Counted from the stretch's first letter, positions 1-7,547 are shown. The stretch: DNA of 64,000 bases from Ardenticatenaceae bacterium (GCA_020634565.1 JACKBN010000012.1:147819-211818), one strand, 5' to 3'. Translations and numbers: made by a program. Notes: a model not told the origin generated them from the letters alone.

Positions 1-265
1 CCTGCGTCGTCACCTGCACTTCACCAGCGGCCAAAAGCTGGAGATGCTCACCGCCCCCAGCCGAATGCTCAATGGTGACGGCCAGCCCCTCATCGGTAAA
101 AAAACCTTTCTCCTGCGCCATGTACGCACCCACAAACGGCAAATTCGCCTGCGGGCGGAACCCGGCCATGAAGGTCATCTCGCGCAGCGCAGATGGCTCT
201 TCAGCCTGGCAGCCGGTGATGAGAAAAATAATGAGGAATAAAAAGATGAATTTGTTGCGTTGCAA
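1..265 (-). CDS. ABC importer substrate-binding lipoprotein, NMT1/THI5-like (N-terminal part, cut by window edge)
   Basis: This is the first 88 codons of an extracytoplasmic solute-binding lipoprotein; the rest lies left of the window. Read on the minus strand, the product opens with a basic, very hydrophobic signal peptide ending in a lipobox (LITGC, Cys about residue 19). It continues with the start of an SsuA/THI5-type binding domain, including PQANLPFVGAYMAQEKGFF and a GGGEHLQLLAAGEVQV stretch. The start is TTG at 263-265, chosen because AGGAGAAGGA lies just upstream and no ATG gives a complete signal peptide. It is the last gene of the importer operon and is separated from the permease by a hairpin repeat. 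The ligand cannot be read from this fragment; thiamine precursors, sulfonates and riboflavin are all used by relatives. Confidence 0.8.
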   Translation of the reverse strand, partial: MQRNKFIFLFLIIFLITGCQAEEPSALREMTFMAGFRPQANLPFVGAYMAQEKGFFTDEGLAVTIEHSAGGGEHLQLLAAGEVQVTTQ

Positions 266-287
266 AGTCCTTCTCCTAAATTAAAAG

Positions 288-367
288 CGGAACACAGAGA
301 TGCACAGAGAAGCGCGGAGGTTCACAGAGAAAAACCAATCTGTGTAATCTGCGAAATCTGTGGATTA
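288..367. repeat. CACAGAG-type dispersed repeat
   Basis: This short repeat is built from CACAGAG/GCGGAG units followed by ATCTGTG/ATCTGCG units. It fills the gap between the permease and binding-protein genes. Related copies lie at 1111-1214, 7548-7636 and 8869-8933. Confidence 0.6.
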
Positions 368-1231
368 TTCCCAAAATAGAAACCGTTTTTCCAGCCAGAC
401 GATGGTTTGGTAAACGGCCGTACTCAATCCTGTCAAAATAAACACGGCGGCAAAGAGGGCGGGCATGTTCAGATTGGTGTACGCCAGCCACATGGCGCGC
501 CCCAGACCGCTGGACGCGCCCATCCATTCCGCCACCACCGCACCGATGAGCGCCAGCGGCCCCACCACGCGCAGCGCTGCAAACAGATACGGCCGTGCGC
601 CCGGCCACCTTGCTTGCAAAAAAATCTCCTGCGGCGTGGCGTTGAGCGAACGCAGCCAATCCAGCAGCGCCCCATCCACCGAGCGAAAACCGGTGAGTGC
701 GTTGATCAGCACCGGGAAGAAGGTGAGCAGCGCCGTCACAATCACCTTGGGCGCGGGCCCAAACCCCAGCCAAATCGTGAGAATCGGCGCGATGGCGATG
801 ATGGGCGTGGACTTGATCAGGATCGCCAGGGACATGACGCCCTGCTCCAACTGCTGCCAAAAGGTGATGAGGACAGCCAGGGCCAGGCCCACGGCCGTTC
901 CCAAAATCAATCCTGCCACTGCCTCCAACAACGTCACCCCGCCCGCCAGCAGCAAATCGGCCAAATGGGAGAAGAGGTAGCTGAAAACGGCCGTTGGCGT
1001 CGGAAACAAATAAGCAGGTGTGTCGGTAAGACGAACGGCCGTTTCCCACAGCACAAACACCCCTAGCAGCAGCCCCACGCCAGACAAGTTGACCCGTCGC
1101 AAGAATAATTTAACCGCGGAGAGCGCAGAGGACGCAGAGGATGAGAAAAATTTTGATTTCTCTTGGTTTTCTCTGTGAAACTCTGTGTCTTCTCTGCGTA
1201 ACTCTGTGTAACCTGATTTTTCACTGGTCAT
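365..1231 (-). CDS. ABC importer permease (SsuC/TauC/ThiX-type)
   Basis: This is the inner-membrane channel subunit of the importer. After an unusual hydrophilic N-terminus of about 45 residues the protein has about six hydrophobic segments. The binding-protein-dependent permease signature (EAA loop) is seen near residues 200-225, around LDWLRSLNATPQEIFLQARW. Family members are usually about 250-260 aa, and this one is 288. The excess (about residues 6-40, rich in Glu, Arg and Ser) is encoded by a CACAGAG-type repeat at 1111-1214. The ATG at 1231 overlaps the end of the ATPase gene (stop at 1221), which favours translational coupling and this start, although a later start after the repeat is possible. 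It acts with the ATPase and the lipoprotein of the same operon. Confidence 0.87.
   Translation of the reverse strand: MTSEKSGYTELRREDTEFHRENQEKSKFFSSSASSALSAVKLFLRRVNLSGVGLLLGVFVLWETAVRLTDTPAYLFPTPTAVFSYLFSHLADLLLAGGVTLLEAVAGLILGTAVGLALAVLITFWQQLEQGVMSLAILIKSTPIIAIAPILTIWLGFGPAPKVIVTALLTFFPVLINALTGFRSVDGALLDWLRSLNATPQEIFLQARWPGARPYLFAALRVVGPLALIGAVVAEWMGASSGLGRAMWLAYTNLNMPALFAAVFILTGLSTAVYQTIVWLEKRFLFWE
1111..1214. repeat. CACAGAG-type inverted repeat inside the permease gene
   Basis: One arm (1111-1140) reads CGCGGAGAGCGCAGAGG and onward. The opposite arm (1172-1214) reads CTCTGTG/CTCTGCG repeatedly. The copy lies in frame in the permease coding sequence and extends its N-terminus. Confidence 0.65.
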
Positions 1232-1979
1232 GAGTCACCTCCTGCCGCAGCAGCATCCGCGCCTGCCGCAAAAGGTCTTGGAAAGCCACGCTCGTGTCGT
1301 CGCGGGGGCGGGGCAGCGGCACGGCGATTTCGCCCGCAATCGTGCCCGGTCGCGGCGTCAGCACCACCACGCGATCCGACAGGCGAATCGCTTCGTGTAA
1401 ATTGTGGGTGATCCAGAGCACCGTCGGCCGGAACTGCCGCCAAATTTGCAGCAGCTCCCCGGCCAGCAGCTCCCGCGTTAGCTCATCCAGTGCGGCAAAC
1501 GGCTCATCCATTAGCCAAACGGCCGCTCCCGTAGCCAATGTTCGCGCCAAAGCCGCCCGCTGCTGCATCCCGCCAGAGAGTGTCAGCGGATATGCGTCGG
1601 CAAACTCGGTCAATCCCACCATGTTGAGCAAGCTGTCCGGGTTGGGCGTGTCTTGTCCGGTTTGCGGATTGATTTTCTGGGCGAGCTGCACGTTTTCGCG
1701 CACGGTGCGCCACGGCAGCAGCGCCGCCTGTTGGGCCATCCAGCCAATTTGCTTAGCGGCGCGGGCGGCGGCAGGCGGCTGCCCATCGAGCCAAACGCCA
1801 CCTTGCGTGGCTGTTTGCAGCCCGGCAATCAGGCGCATCAGGGTCGATTTGCCGCAGCCGCTGACGCCAACCAAACTCACAAATTCGCCCGATTGGATGT
1901 GCAGATCGATATTTTTGAGGGCATGGGTAGCGGCATACTGATGGCTTAGCCCGCTGACGCGAATATCTAATGAGTTCAT
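1221..1979 (-). CDS. ABC importer ATP-binding protein
   Basis: This cytoplasmic ATPase of 252 aa energises the importer. All ABC motifs are present in order: Walker A GVSGCGKST near residue 40, Q-loop near MAQQAALLPW, signature LSGGMQQRA near residue 137, Walker B VWLMDEPFAALD, and H-loop ITHNLHEA. It resembles the SsuB/TauB/ThiZ group that partners NMT1/THI5 binding proteins. The ATG at 1979 is chosen because it forms an ATGA overlap with the stop of the upstream regulator gene (1976-1978); an in-frame ATG at 2039 would lie deep in that gene. The 3' end overlaps the permease start by 11 nt. The tight overlaps argue for one transcript covering regulator, ATPase and permease. Confidence 0.92.
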   Translation of the reverse strand: MNSLDIRVSGLSHQYAATHALKNIDLHIQSGEFVSLVGVSGCGKSTLMRLIAGLQTATQGGVWLDGQPPAAARAAKQIGWMAQQAALLPWRTVRENVQLAQKINPQTGQDTPNPDSLLNMVGLTEFADAYPLTLSGGMQQRAALARTLATGAAVWLMDEPFAALDELTRELLAGELLQIWRQFRPTVLWITHNLHEAIRLSDRVVVLTPRPGTIAGEIAVPLPRPRDDTSVAFQDLLRQARMLLRQEVTHDQ

Positions 1980-3166
1980 GCGCGGCCCAATCCTTGCTGC
2001 CCGGTGAGGCGCTGCGGGGTGATTTGTACGGCCGTCCACCCCTCAATTTGGCACAGTTCCGGCTGCTGATCGGCCCCTTGGCCCAGGTAACGCACCGCCA
2101 ACCGTTGGCGCAGTCCTGCCAGGCCGCCGGGCACCGCATCTGCCGCGACCGTGTGCGCTTGACCCACCACGAAGGCGCGGCGCAGCGGTGGCCACGGCTC
2201 GTCGATGGTGAGTGAGACACGCCCGGTTTCGTCTACGACCTGTTTCCACTGTGCTCCTGGTGACGCGGCGACCCAAAAGGAACGGCCGTCCCATTCGTAC
2301 CACAGCGGCAACACGTGCGGCGTGCCGTCGGCCCGCACGCAGGCTAAGCGTGCGCTCCACGGCCCCTGCAAAAATTGCTCAATTTCGGCTTCACTCAGGG
2401 CGCGGTTGGGGCCGATTGGTTCGCCCACGGCCCAGCCGTACGGTTGGTACACCGCGGCTCCCAGCCGAAACGAGATGCGGGAGGCCGCTTGCTGCACCTG
2501 CATTTTGAGGCTGTCCACAATGGCTGGCTGGCTGCGGAAGAGGGGCAGGCTTACCTGCAAGGCGGCAATCGGCTGCACGCCATCGGCGCAAATGGGGCAG
2601 GCGATGTCGAGGGTTTCGGCCGTTTTTTGGGTGGCGGCTCCTTGCTCACGGAACTGATTGAAAGACGCTTGCACTGAGCTTGCCGAAGTGGCCGTTTGCT
2701 GGGCTACCTGGTTGGGCAATCCCGCCAGCAGCAGGCGACCGCCGGGGCTGGCCGTAGCCTTCTCGCGCTGCCCCAGCCGGTAGACGGCGCGCACGCGGTT
2801 GATGCCTTCATGCTGGGCCAGAAGCACCGTTTCATGTCGATCCAGCCAGAGGAGAACGGCCGTTTCCACCAGATCCACCTGTGCCATTTCCGTGGTAAAC
2901 GCGGTGATGAGCGGCTCCAGCCCCAGCGATTGGTGCGGCAGCAGCGCCCATAGCGCCGGACCCAGCTGGTACTTGCCCCGATTGTCGGTCTGCTCGATGT
3001 AGCTACGCGCCTTGAGCGTGTTCAGCAAGGCAAACAGCCCACTGCGTGACACGTCGTCCAGGCGTTTCAGCAGCTCCGTGGCGCTTAGCCCGTCTGGGGC
3101 ACTGCTCAGCGCTTCCAAAATGTTCAGCGTTCGCTCCGCGGCGGGCACCTGTTTTGAGTAATCCAT
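1976..3166 (-). CDS. IclR-type HTH regulator fused to a pyridoxamine-oxidase-like (PNPOx/FMN-binding) domain
   Basis: This 396-aa protein looks like a DNA-binding regulator with a C-terminal flavin-type sensor. Residues about 5-75 form an IclR winged helix (PAAERTLNILEALSSAPDGL, then LNTLKARSYIEQ). Residues about 75-240 resemble a degenerate IclR effector domain. Residues about 260-396 form a split-barrel PNPOx-like domain (LACVRADGTPHVLPLWYEWDG). The ATG at 3166 starts MDYSKQVPAAER; codons further upstream read through a hairpin repeat and the IS element, so they are rejected. It is the first gene of the importer operon and overlaps the ATPase by ATGA. The pairing of an FMN-fold domain with an NMT1/THI5-type importer suggests flavin or vitamin sensing (inference). 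No strong Shine-Dalgarno sequence is seen. Confidence 0.75.
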   Translation of the reverse strand: MDYSKQVPAAERTLNILEALSSAPDGLSATELLKRLDDVSRSGLFALLNTLKARSYIEQTDNRGKYQLGPALWALLPHQSLGLEPLITAFTTEMAQVDLVETAVLLWLDRHETVLLAQHEGINRVRAVYRLGQREKATASPGGRLLLAGLPNQVAQQTATSASSVQASFNQFREQGAATQKTAETLDIACPICADGVQPIAALQVSLPLFRSQPAIVDSLKMQVQQAASRISFRLGAAVYQPYGWAVGEPIGPNRALSEAEIEQFLQGPWSARLACVRADGTPHVLPLWYEWDGRSFWVAASPGAQWKQVVDETGRVSLTIDEPWPPLRRAFVVGQAHTVAADAVPGGLAGLRQRLAVRYLGQGADQQPELCQIEGWTAVQITPQRLTGQQGLGRA

Positions 3167-3175
3167 GATCAAAAA

Positions 3176-3226
3176 GGAGATTGGAGACTGGAGATTTGAG
3201 ATTAAAAAATCTCCAGTCTCCAATCT
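3176..3226. repeat. GGAGATT-type inverted repeat
   Basis: The left arm (3176-3197, GGAGATTGGAGACTGGAGATTT) pairs with the right arm (3207-3226). The hairpin sits between the regulator start codon and the IS left end. A related run of CAATCTC units lies inside the phosphatase gene at 62244-62274. Confidence 0.7.
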
Positions 3227-3283
3227 TCCGAAATTAGTCCAGTAGACTTCTTGCATAAGTAGAAAATCGAGCATAATTGCTGT

Positions 3284-3682
3284 ATGAAATATGCCGAGAT
3301 TCAAAACTTATCCGATGCGAAATTTAAACGTTTAACGGGTGTTCCTCACCCAATCTTTAAGCAAATGGTGGCTATTTTAGAAAAAACAATGTCAACCTTT
3401 GGTAGACCACCTAAATTGTCGCGAGCAGACCAACTCTTGTTGACCCTGATGTACTGGCGAGAATACCGTACCCAGTTTCATATCGGCCAAGCCTACGGAA
3501 TTAGCGAGTCAGCCGTCTGCCGGACAATCCAGCAAGTTGAAAACACGCTGATTGAGTCAGGCCAATTCACATTACCTGGCAAGAAGAAATTGCAAACCAG
3601 CGATACGCTCATCGAGGTTGTCATTGTTGATGCCACCGAACAACCGATAGAACGACCCAAAAAAACAAAAAAGGCACTTTAG
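3284..3682 (+). CDS. IS5-family transposase, N-terminal part (before frameshift)
   Basis: The product has the helix-turn-helix-like N-terminal domain seen in IS5-group transposases (FGRPPKLSRADQLLLTLMYW, then YGISESAVCRTIQQVE). It has the first catalytic Asp in VIVDATEQPIERP. Reading then enters an A-rich stretch (3659-3672, two runs of A) and stops at TAG 3680-3682. The remainder of the transposase continues in the +1 (or -2) frame from about 3672. The break may be a one-base deletion in a homopolymer or a recoding/slippage site. The ATG at 3284 lies 24 nt inside the left inverted repeat. Confidence 0.85.
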   Translation: MKYAEIQNLSDAKFKRLTGVPHPIFKQMVAILEKTMSTFGRPPKLSRADQLLLTLMYWREYRTQFHIGQAYGISESAVCRTIQQVENTLIESGQFTLPGKKKLQTSDTLIEVVIVDATEQPIERPKKTKKAL

Positions 3683-4100
3683 TGGCAAGAGAAAGTGCCA
3701 TACGCAAAAAGCGCAGGTCATCGTCAACTTAACAACCCTGGAAATTGTGGCCACAGCCTTTAGTGAAGGCAAGAAACATGATTTCAAGCTGTTCAAAGAG
3801 AGTGACCCAGGGATGGTACAAACCATTACCTGCTTGGCTGATTCAGGCTATCAAGGCATGACCAAGATTCACAAGAATAGCCAAACGCCAAAAAAGAAAT
3901 CCAAACATCATCCGCTAACAAAAGAGGAAAAAGCTGGGAATCGGGCATTGGCGAAAGCCAGAATCTATGGTGAGCATGTGATTGGCAAGCTTAAGATATT
4001 TCGGATTTTGAAAGAACGATATCGTAATCGCCGCAAACGGTTTGGTTTGCGATTCAACTTGATTGCCTCAATCTACAATTTGTCACTGGAATTGAAGTGA
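3672..4100 (+). CDS. IS5-family transposase, C-terminal part (after frameshift)
   Basis: In this frame the reading resumes with KRHFSGKRKCHTQKAQVIV, exactly where the preceding part fails, and contains the rest of the DDE core: the second Asp in CLADSGYQGM and the Glu in RIYGEHVIGKLK. It ends with the typical basic tail (RNRRKRFGLRFNLIASIYN). The first ATG of this frame is at 3747, but the family-conserved sequence starts at 3672, so separate translation would give a truncated protein. All three catalytic residues survive across the two halves; activity depends on whether the frame is corrected. Confidence 0.8.
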   Translation, partial: RHFSGKRKCHTQKAQVIVNLTTLEIVATAFSEGKKHDFKLFKESDPGMVQTITCLADSGYQGMTKIHKNSQTPKKKSKHHPLTKEEKAGNRALAKARIYGEHVIGKLKIFRILKERYRNRRKRFGLRFNLIASIYNLSLELK

Positions 4101-4180
4101 CTTTTGCAAGAGGTCTAGTATAAAAAATAGACGTTTATTATAGCGGACATCCCTCATTTGTCACCGAATTCGACTGTGAC

Positions 4181-4228
4181 AGCCCCATCGGGGCTTCCAC
4201 AACTAGCCGGGCGGCTTCAGCCCCCGGC
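4181..4228. repeat. Pair of short hairpins upstream of the STAND gene
   Basis: AGCCCCATCGGGGCT (4181-4195) and GCCGGG...CCCGGC (4206-4228) can each form a hairpin. Together they fill the middle of the 223-bp gap between the IS and the STAND gene. I see no clear promoter in this gap. Confidence 0.45.
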
Positions 4229-4342
4229 GATGTTTAGGAAAAGCGTGCCCCGCGTTTCTGACGATTGCCTCGTCTTGGCGAAATGTTTAGAATACGAAAA
4301 TAGTTTGCCAATTGCCCAGCCAAGCCAACATGGAGCAAGCCC

Positions 4343-6733
4343 GTGCCAGACAAAGATACCCACCAGCTTAAACAGATACACCAGCAAATTTTGCAGCATT
4401 TCAATGACGAAGAATTACGCACCCTATGTTTTCACGTTGGGGTGGAATATGATGATTTGGGCGGACGGGGCCGGGCCGCTAACGCCCGTGAACTGGTGCA
4501 ATGGGCGCAGCGCAACAACCGACTGTCTGATTTGATGGCGTTGATTAAAGAAGCTCGCCCCCACGTGCCGGATATTGTGGCCCTGCTGCCGCCGCACCAC
4601 ATTCCCTACCGCCGCAATGAACTGTTTACCGGGCGGGAGGAATGGCTGCGTGACCTGCACACCGCCCTGCACCAAAACGAACCAATCGCCGTAACCCAGG
4701 CCGTGGCGGGGTTGGGTGGCGTGGGCAAAACGCAGTTGGCTCTGGCCTACTGCTACCGCCACCAGAAAGCGTACGACTTGATTCAATGGCTGCGCGCCGA
4801 TGACGCCGTGACGCTGGGCGCGGAGCTGGCTGAACTGGCCTACCGGCTGGGGCTGGCCCGCCGCAGCGTGACCGACCAGCCTGCGCTGCACAAGCTGGCG
4901 CTCAACTGGCTGCACACCACTAACCAGCGCTGGCTGCTGGTGTACGACAATGCCGACGCCATTCAGCCGAACGAACTGCGCCCCTTGTTGCCCAAATTGG
5001 GCCACGGCGCCTGCCTGATAACCAGCCGCAACCCCAACTGGGGCACGCTGGCGCAAACAATGCGGCTGACCCACTTTAGCGATACCGAAGCGGTGGCCTT
5101 TTTGCTGGGTCAGCCGGAGATGACCGCCGAGGCCGTTGCCAGCCACCCAGACGCTGCAGACGCCTTGCGATTGGCCAGACTGCTGGGCCACCTGCCGCTG
5201 GCGCTGGAGCATGCCCGCGCCTACGTGGAGGAAACGGGCTGTACCCTGGCTGATTACGCCGACTATTTTGAAAACGAACGGCAGGAATTGTGGGGCGACG
5301 AATTGCCCGCCCCCGCCGACTACGATGAAAAGACGATTACCACCACCTGGGAACTGGCCTTTGCCCAGGCCAAACAAACCCCCGGCGCGGCGGCGCTGCT
5401 GAACCTGTGCTGCTTTTTGGCCCCGGATGAGATACCGCTGGATTTGCTGCTGGCGGCTGTTGGGGCAGAGGACCTGCCATTGCCGGAGGATTTGGTGGCG
5501 CTGGCGGAGAGCAAGCTGAAGCTGGACAAAGCGATTGCCGCCCTGCGCCGCTATTCCCTGCTGGAGCGGGACGGCGACACGTTGACCCTGCACCGCCTGG
5601 TGCAAACCGTGGCCCGCGACCAAATGCCGCAGGAACTGCGGCAACGCTGGGCAGCAACGACGGTTAACCTGCTATTACAAGCGTGGCCCTACGAGCACTA
5701 CGACTTAACTACTTGGGAACGCAGCGGCGACCTGCTGCCCCACCTGCTAGCTGCTGCTGATGAAGCCGAAAAAGTAGACCCACTGCCAGAAAAAACAGGC
5801 TTGCTTTTGAATGAAGCAGGATTTTTCCTCCACCACCGGGCAGCCTATGATTTGACTTTGAATTTGTTCCAACGCGCCCTGGCGATCGATGAAAAAGTGC
5901 TGGGGCCAGACCATCCGAATGTGGCGATTCGGCTCAACAATCTAGGGACGCTGCTGCAAGCAGTGGGGGAGTACAAGGCGGCACGGCCGTATTTGGAACG
6001 CGCCCTGGCTATCGACGAAAAAGCGCTGGGGGCAGAGCATCCCAATGTGGCGCGAGACCTAAATAATCTGGGTCAGCTGCTGCAAGCGGTGGGAGAGTAC
6101 GAGGCGGCACGGCCGTATATGGAACGAGCTTTGGCAATTGATGAAAAAGCGTTCGGGCCAAACCATCCCAATGTGGCGATAGACCTCAACAATCTAGGGC
6201 AGCTGCTGAAAGCGGTGGGGGAGTATGAGGCGGCACGGCCGTACATGGAACGCGCCCTGGGAATTAGTGAAAAATCGCTGGGGCCAGAGCATCCTGATGT
6301 GGCGATTCGGCTTAACAATCTGGGGCGGCTGCTGCAAGGTGTGGGAGAGTACGAGGCGGCACGGCCGTATCTGGAACGCGCCCTGGCGATCGGTGAAAAA
6401 GCGCTGGGGCCAGACCATCCCAGTGTGGCGATTGGGCTCAACAATCTGGGGCAACTGCTGCAAGCGTTGGGGGAGTACGAGGCGGCACGGCCGTATATGG
6501 AACGTGCCTTGGCAATTGATGAAAAAGTGCTGGGGCCAGAGCATCCCGATGTGGCACGCGACCTTAACAATCTAGGGGGGCTGTTGCAGACGGTGGGAGC
6601 ATATGAGACGGCACGGCCGCTTATAGAGCGTGCGTTAGCTATTTTTGAAGCCAAATTGGGCGAAGATCACCCCAACACCCGCATCGTGCGCAGCAATTTG
6701 GCGTTGCTGCTGGCGGAAATGGAGGGGAAGTAG
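4343..6733 (+). CDS. STAND NTPase (NB-ARC) with N-terminal effector-associated domain and C-terminal TPR array
   Basis: This 796-aa cytoplasmic protein has an NLR-like layout. Residues about 8-75 resemble the small helical effector-associated/death-like adaptor domains found on bacterial conflict NTPases (DEELRTLCFHVGVEYDDL, NARELVQWAQRNNRL). NB-ARC follows, with Walker A GLGGVGKT at about 123-130, Walker B WLLVYDNAD at about 197-205, ITSRN near 226, and a GLPLA-like GHLPLAL near 282. Residues from about 505 hold kinesin-light-chain-type 42-residue TPRs (for example ALAIDEKALGAEHPNVARDL), seven nearly identical. The start is GTG at 4343 with GGAG upstream. No effector domain is fused, so a partner carrying a like domain is expected elsewhere. 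A role in antiphage or programmed-death signalling is inference. It sits beside an IS element. Confidence 0.87.
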   Translation: MPDKDTHQLKQIHQQILQHFNDEELRTLCFHVGVEYDDLGGRGRAANARELVQWAQRNNRLSDLMALIKEARPHVPDIVALLPPHHIPYRRNELFTGREEWLRDLHTALHQNEPIAVTQAVAGLGGVGKTQLALAYCYRHQKAYDLIQWLRADDAVTLGAELAELAYRLGLARRSVTDQPALHKLALNWLHTTNQRWLLVYDNADAIQPNELRPLLPKLGHGACLITSRNPNWGTLAQTMRLTHFSDTEAVAFLLGQPEMTAEAVASHPDAADALRLARLLGHLPLALEHARAYVEETGCTLADYADYFENERQELWGDELPAPADYDEKTITTTWELAFAQAKQTPGAAALLNLCCFLAPDEIPLDLLLAAVGAEDLPLPEDLVALAESKLKLDKAIAALRRYSLLERDGDTLTLHRLVQTVARDQMPQELRQRWAATTVNLLLQAWPYEHYDLTTWERSGDLLPHLLAAADEAEKVDPLPEKTGLLLNEAGFFLHHRAAYDLTLNLFQRALAIDEKVLGPDHPNVAIRLNNLGTLLQAVGEYKAARPYLERALAIDEKALGAEHPNVARDLNNLGQLLQAVGEYEAARPYMERALAIDEKAFGPNHPNVAIDLNNLGQLLKAVGEYEAARPYMERALGISEKSLGPEHPDVAIRLNNLGRLLQGVGEYEAARPYLERALAIGEKALGPDHPSVAIGLNNLGQLLQALGEYEAARPYMERALAIDEKVLGPEHPDVARDLNNLGGLLQTVGAYETARPLIERALAIFEAKLGEDHPNTRIVRSNLALLLAEMEGK
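5883..6670 (+). repeat. 126-bp tandem coding repeats (TPR array)
   Basis: About six to seven 126-bp units encode 42-residue TPRs and remain very similar at DNA level, including a recurring GCACGGCCGTAT at 5981, 6107, 6233, 6359 and 6485. Such near-identity indicates recent duplication or gene conversion. Confidence 0.85.
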
Positions 6734-6791
6734 CCGCGCTTTCTTAGCGCGTTTGCCGGTTCGCCAAATCGCGGAAAGAATCCGCGGCTAC
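6730..6791. terminator. Hairpin between convergent genes
   Basis: GTAGCCGCG (6730-6738) pairs with CGCGGCTAC (6783-6791), with further partial pairing inside. It lies between the ends of the STAND gene and the convergent nitroreductase gene and could act in both directions. No long T-run follows. Confidence 0.45.
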
Positions 6792-6829
6792 GGGTGCAAC
6801 GCAGTTGCTGAGTGCGTTGCACCTTGTTG

Positions 6830-7450
6830 TTACCGGTCCAAAAACGCAACCCGGCTGGGCCAGGGGGCGCGGGTTTTCTCTTTTTCTTCGGCGGGCCAGC
6901 CCAGCGTTAGCAAGCTTTGCGGCTCCCAGTCGGCAGGCAAATTGAGCGTTTCCCCCACCAACTCTGGCACAAACAGCGGGGCGCAGAGCCAGCAGGCGCC
7001 CAGCCCGGCAGCGTGGGCAGTGAGCCACAGCGTTTGCGCCGCCATCGCCACGCTTTGCACCGCCATCGCGCGCTCCGCCTGGCTGCGGTGGGCGTCGGGG
7101 TAGCTGTCCATATCCGCCATACTCAAACAAACCACAATCAGCGCCGCCGCGCCGGTAATGCGGCCAAAAGAGCGGGCCACGTCCCGCTCAATCGCGTCCG
7201 GTGGGTCGCCGTCGGCGGTGCGGTCGGCGCGCAGGCGTTGGCCCATGGCGCGGGCCAGCTTCGCTTTGCTGGCGGGCGCTTCCAGCACGGCAAAGTGCCA
7301 CGGCTGGCGGTTGTGGGCGGAGGGGGACCAGGTTGCCGTTTCTAGCAGCAAATCCAGCAGATCCGGCGGCACTGGCTCATCAGTGTAGCGGCGAATGGCG
7401 CGACGGCTGCGCGCCAGCTGAATGAAATCGGTTAGGCTTGTGTTTATCAT
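6830..7450 (-). CDS. Nitroreductase-family flavoprotein, FbiB C-terminal-domain-like
   Basis: This 206-aa protein is an FMN-dependent nitroreductase fold. It carries the family's N-terminal SRRAIRRYTDEPVP and ATWSPSAHNRQPWHF motifs. A central stretch, AERAMAVQSVAMAAQTLWL, then GLGACWLCAPLFVPE, closely matches the C-terminal domain of FbiB. FbiB reduces dehydro-F420-0 during coenzyme F420 synthesis (established for actinobacterial FbiB). Free-standing homologues are common, so a generic NAD(P)H oxidoreductase remains possible. The start is ATG at 7450. A box TATACT lies 11 nt upstream of it (7456-7461 read on the minus strand). It is a single gene, convergent with the STAND gene. Confidence 0.82.
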   Translation of the reverse strand: MINTSLTDFIQLARSRRAIRRYTDEPVPPDLLDLLLETATWSPSAHNRQPWHFAVLEAPASKAKLARAMGQRLRADRTADGDPPDAIERDVARSFGRITGAAALIVVCLSMADMDSYPDAHRSQAERAMAVQSVAMAAQTLWLTAHAAGLGACWLCAPLFVPELVGETLNLPADWEPQSLLTLGWPAEEKEKTRAPWPSRVAFLDR

Positions 7451-7547
7451 GCGGGGAGTATAGCTAATTATTTTTGGAGCAACATTGGCGGCACTGTAGA
7501 ATGGGAGCGGTGCAGATTGGCAAATGCTTTTTCTGCCAGACCGGATT

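Larger units (their letters stand above)
3241..4119 (+). mobile_element. IS5-family insertion sequence
   Basis: This 879-bp element is bounded by imperfect terminal inverted repeats. The left end (3241-3260) is AGTAGACTTCTTGCATAAGT. The right end (4100-4119), read on the minus strand, is ACTAGACCTCTTGCAAAAGT, a match at 17 of 20 positions. It carries one transposase gene split by a frameshift. Its base composition is lower in G+C than its neighbours and it has no ACGGCCGT motif. A target-site duplication cannot be fixed by eye. It lies 74 bp upstream of the importer operon's first codon, so it probably split or replaced that operon's promoter. Confidence 0.85.

Noticed and set aside
1976..3304. 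Upstream extension of the IclR-PNPOx protein to an ATG at 3304
   Set aside because: The extra 46 codons read through a hairpin repeat and the end of the IS element.
4424..5644. A 406-codon antisense frame within the STAND gene
   Set aside because: It is Gln/Gly-rich and low in complexity, mirrors the codon bias of the opposite strand, and has no domain or start signal.
5883..6670. Regular 126-bp repeats that could suggest a CRISPR or satellite array
   Set aside because: They are coding TPR units with no unique spacers.
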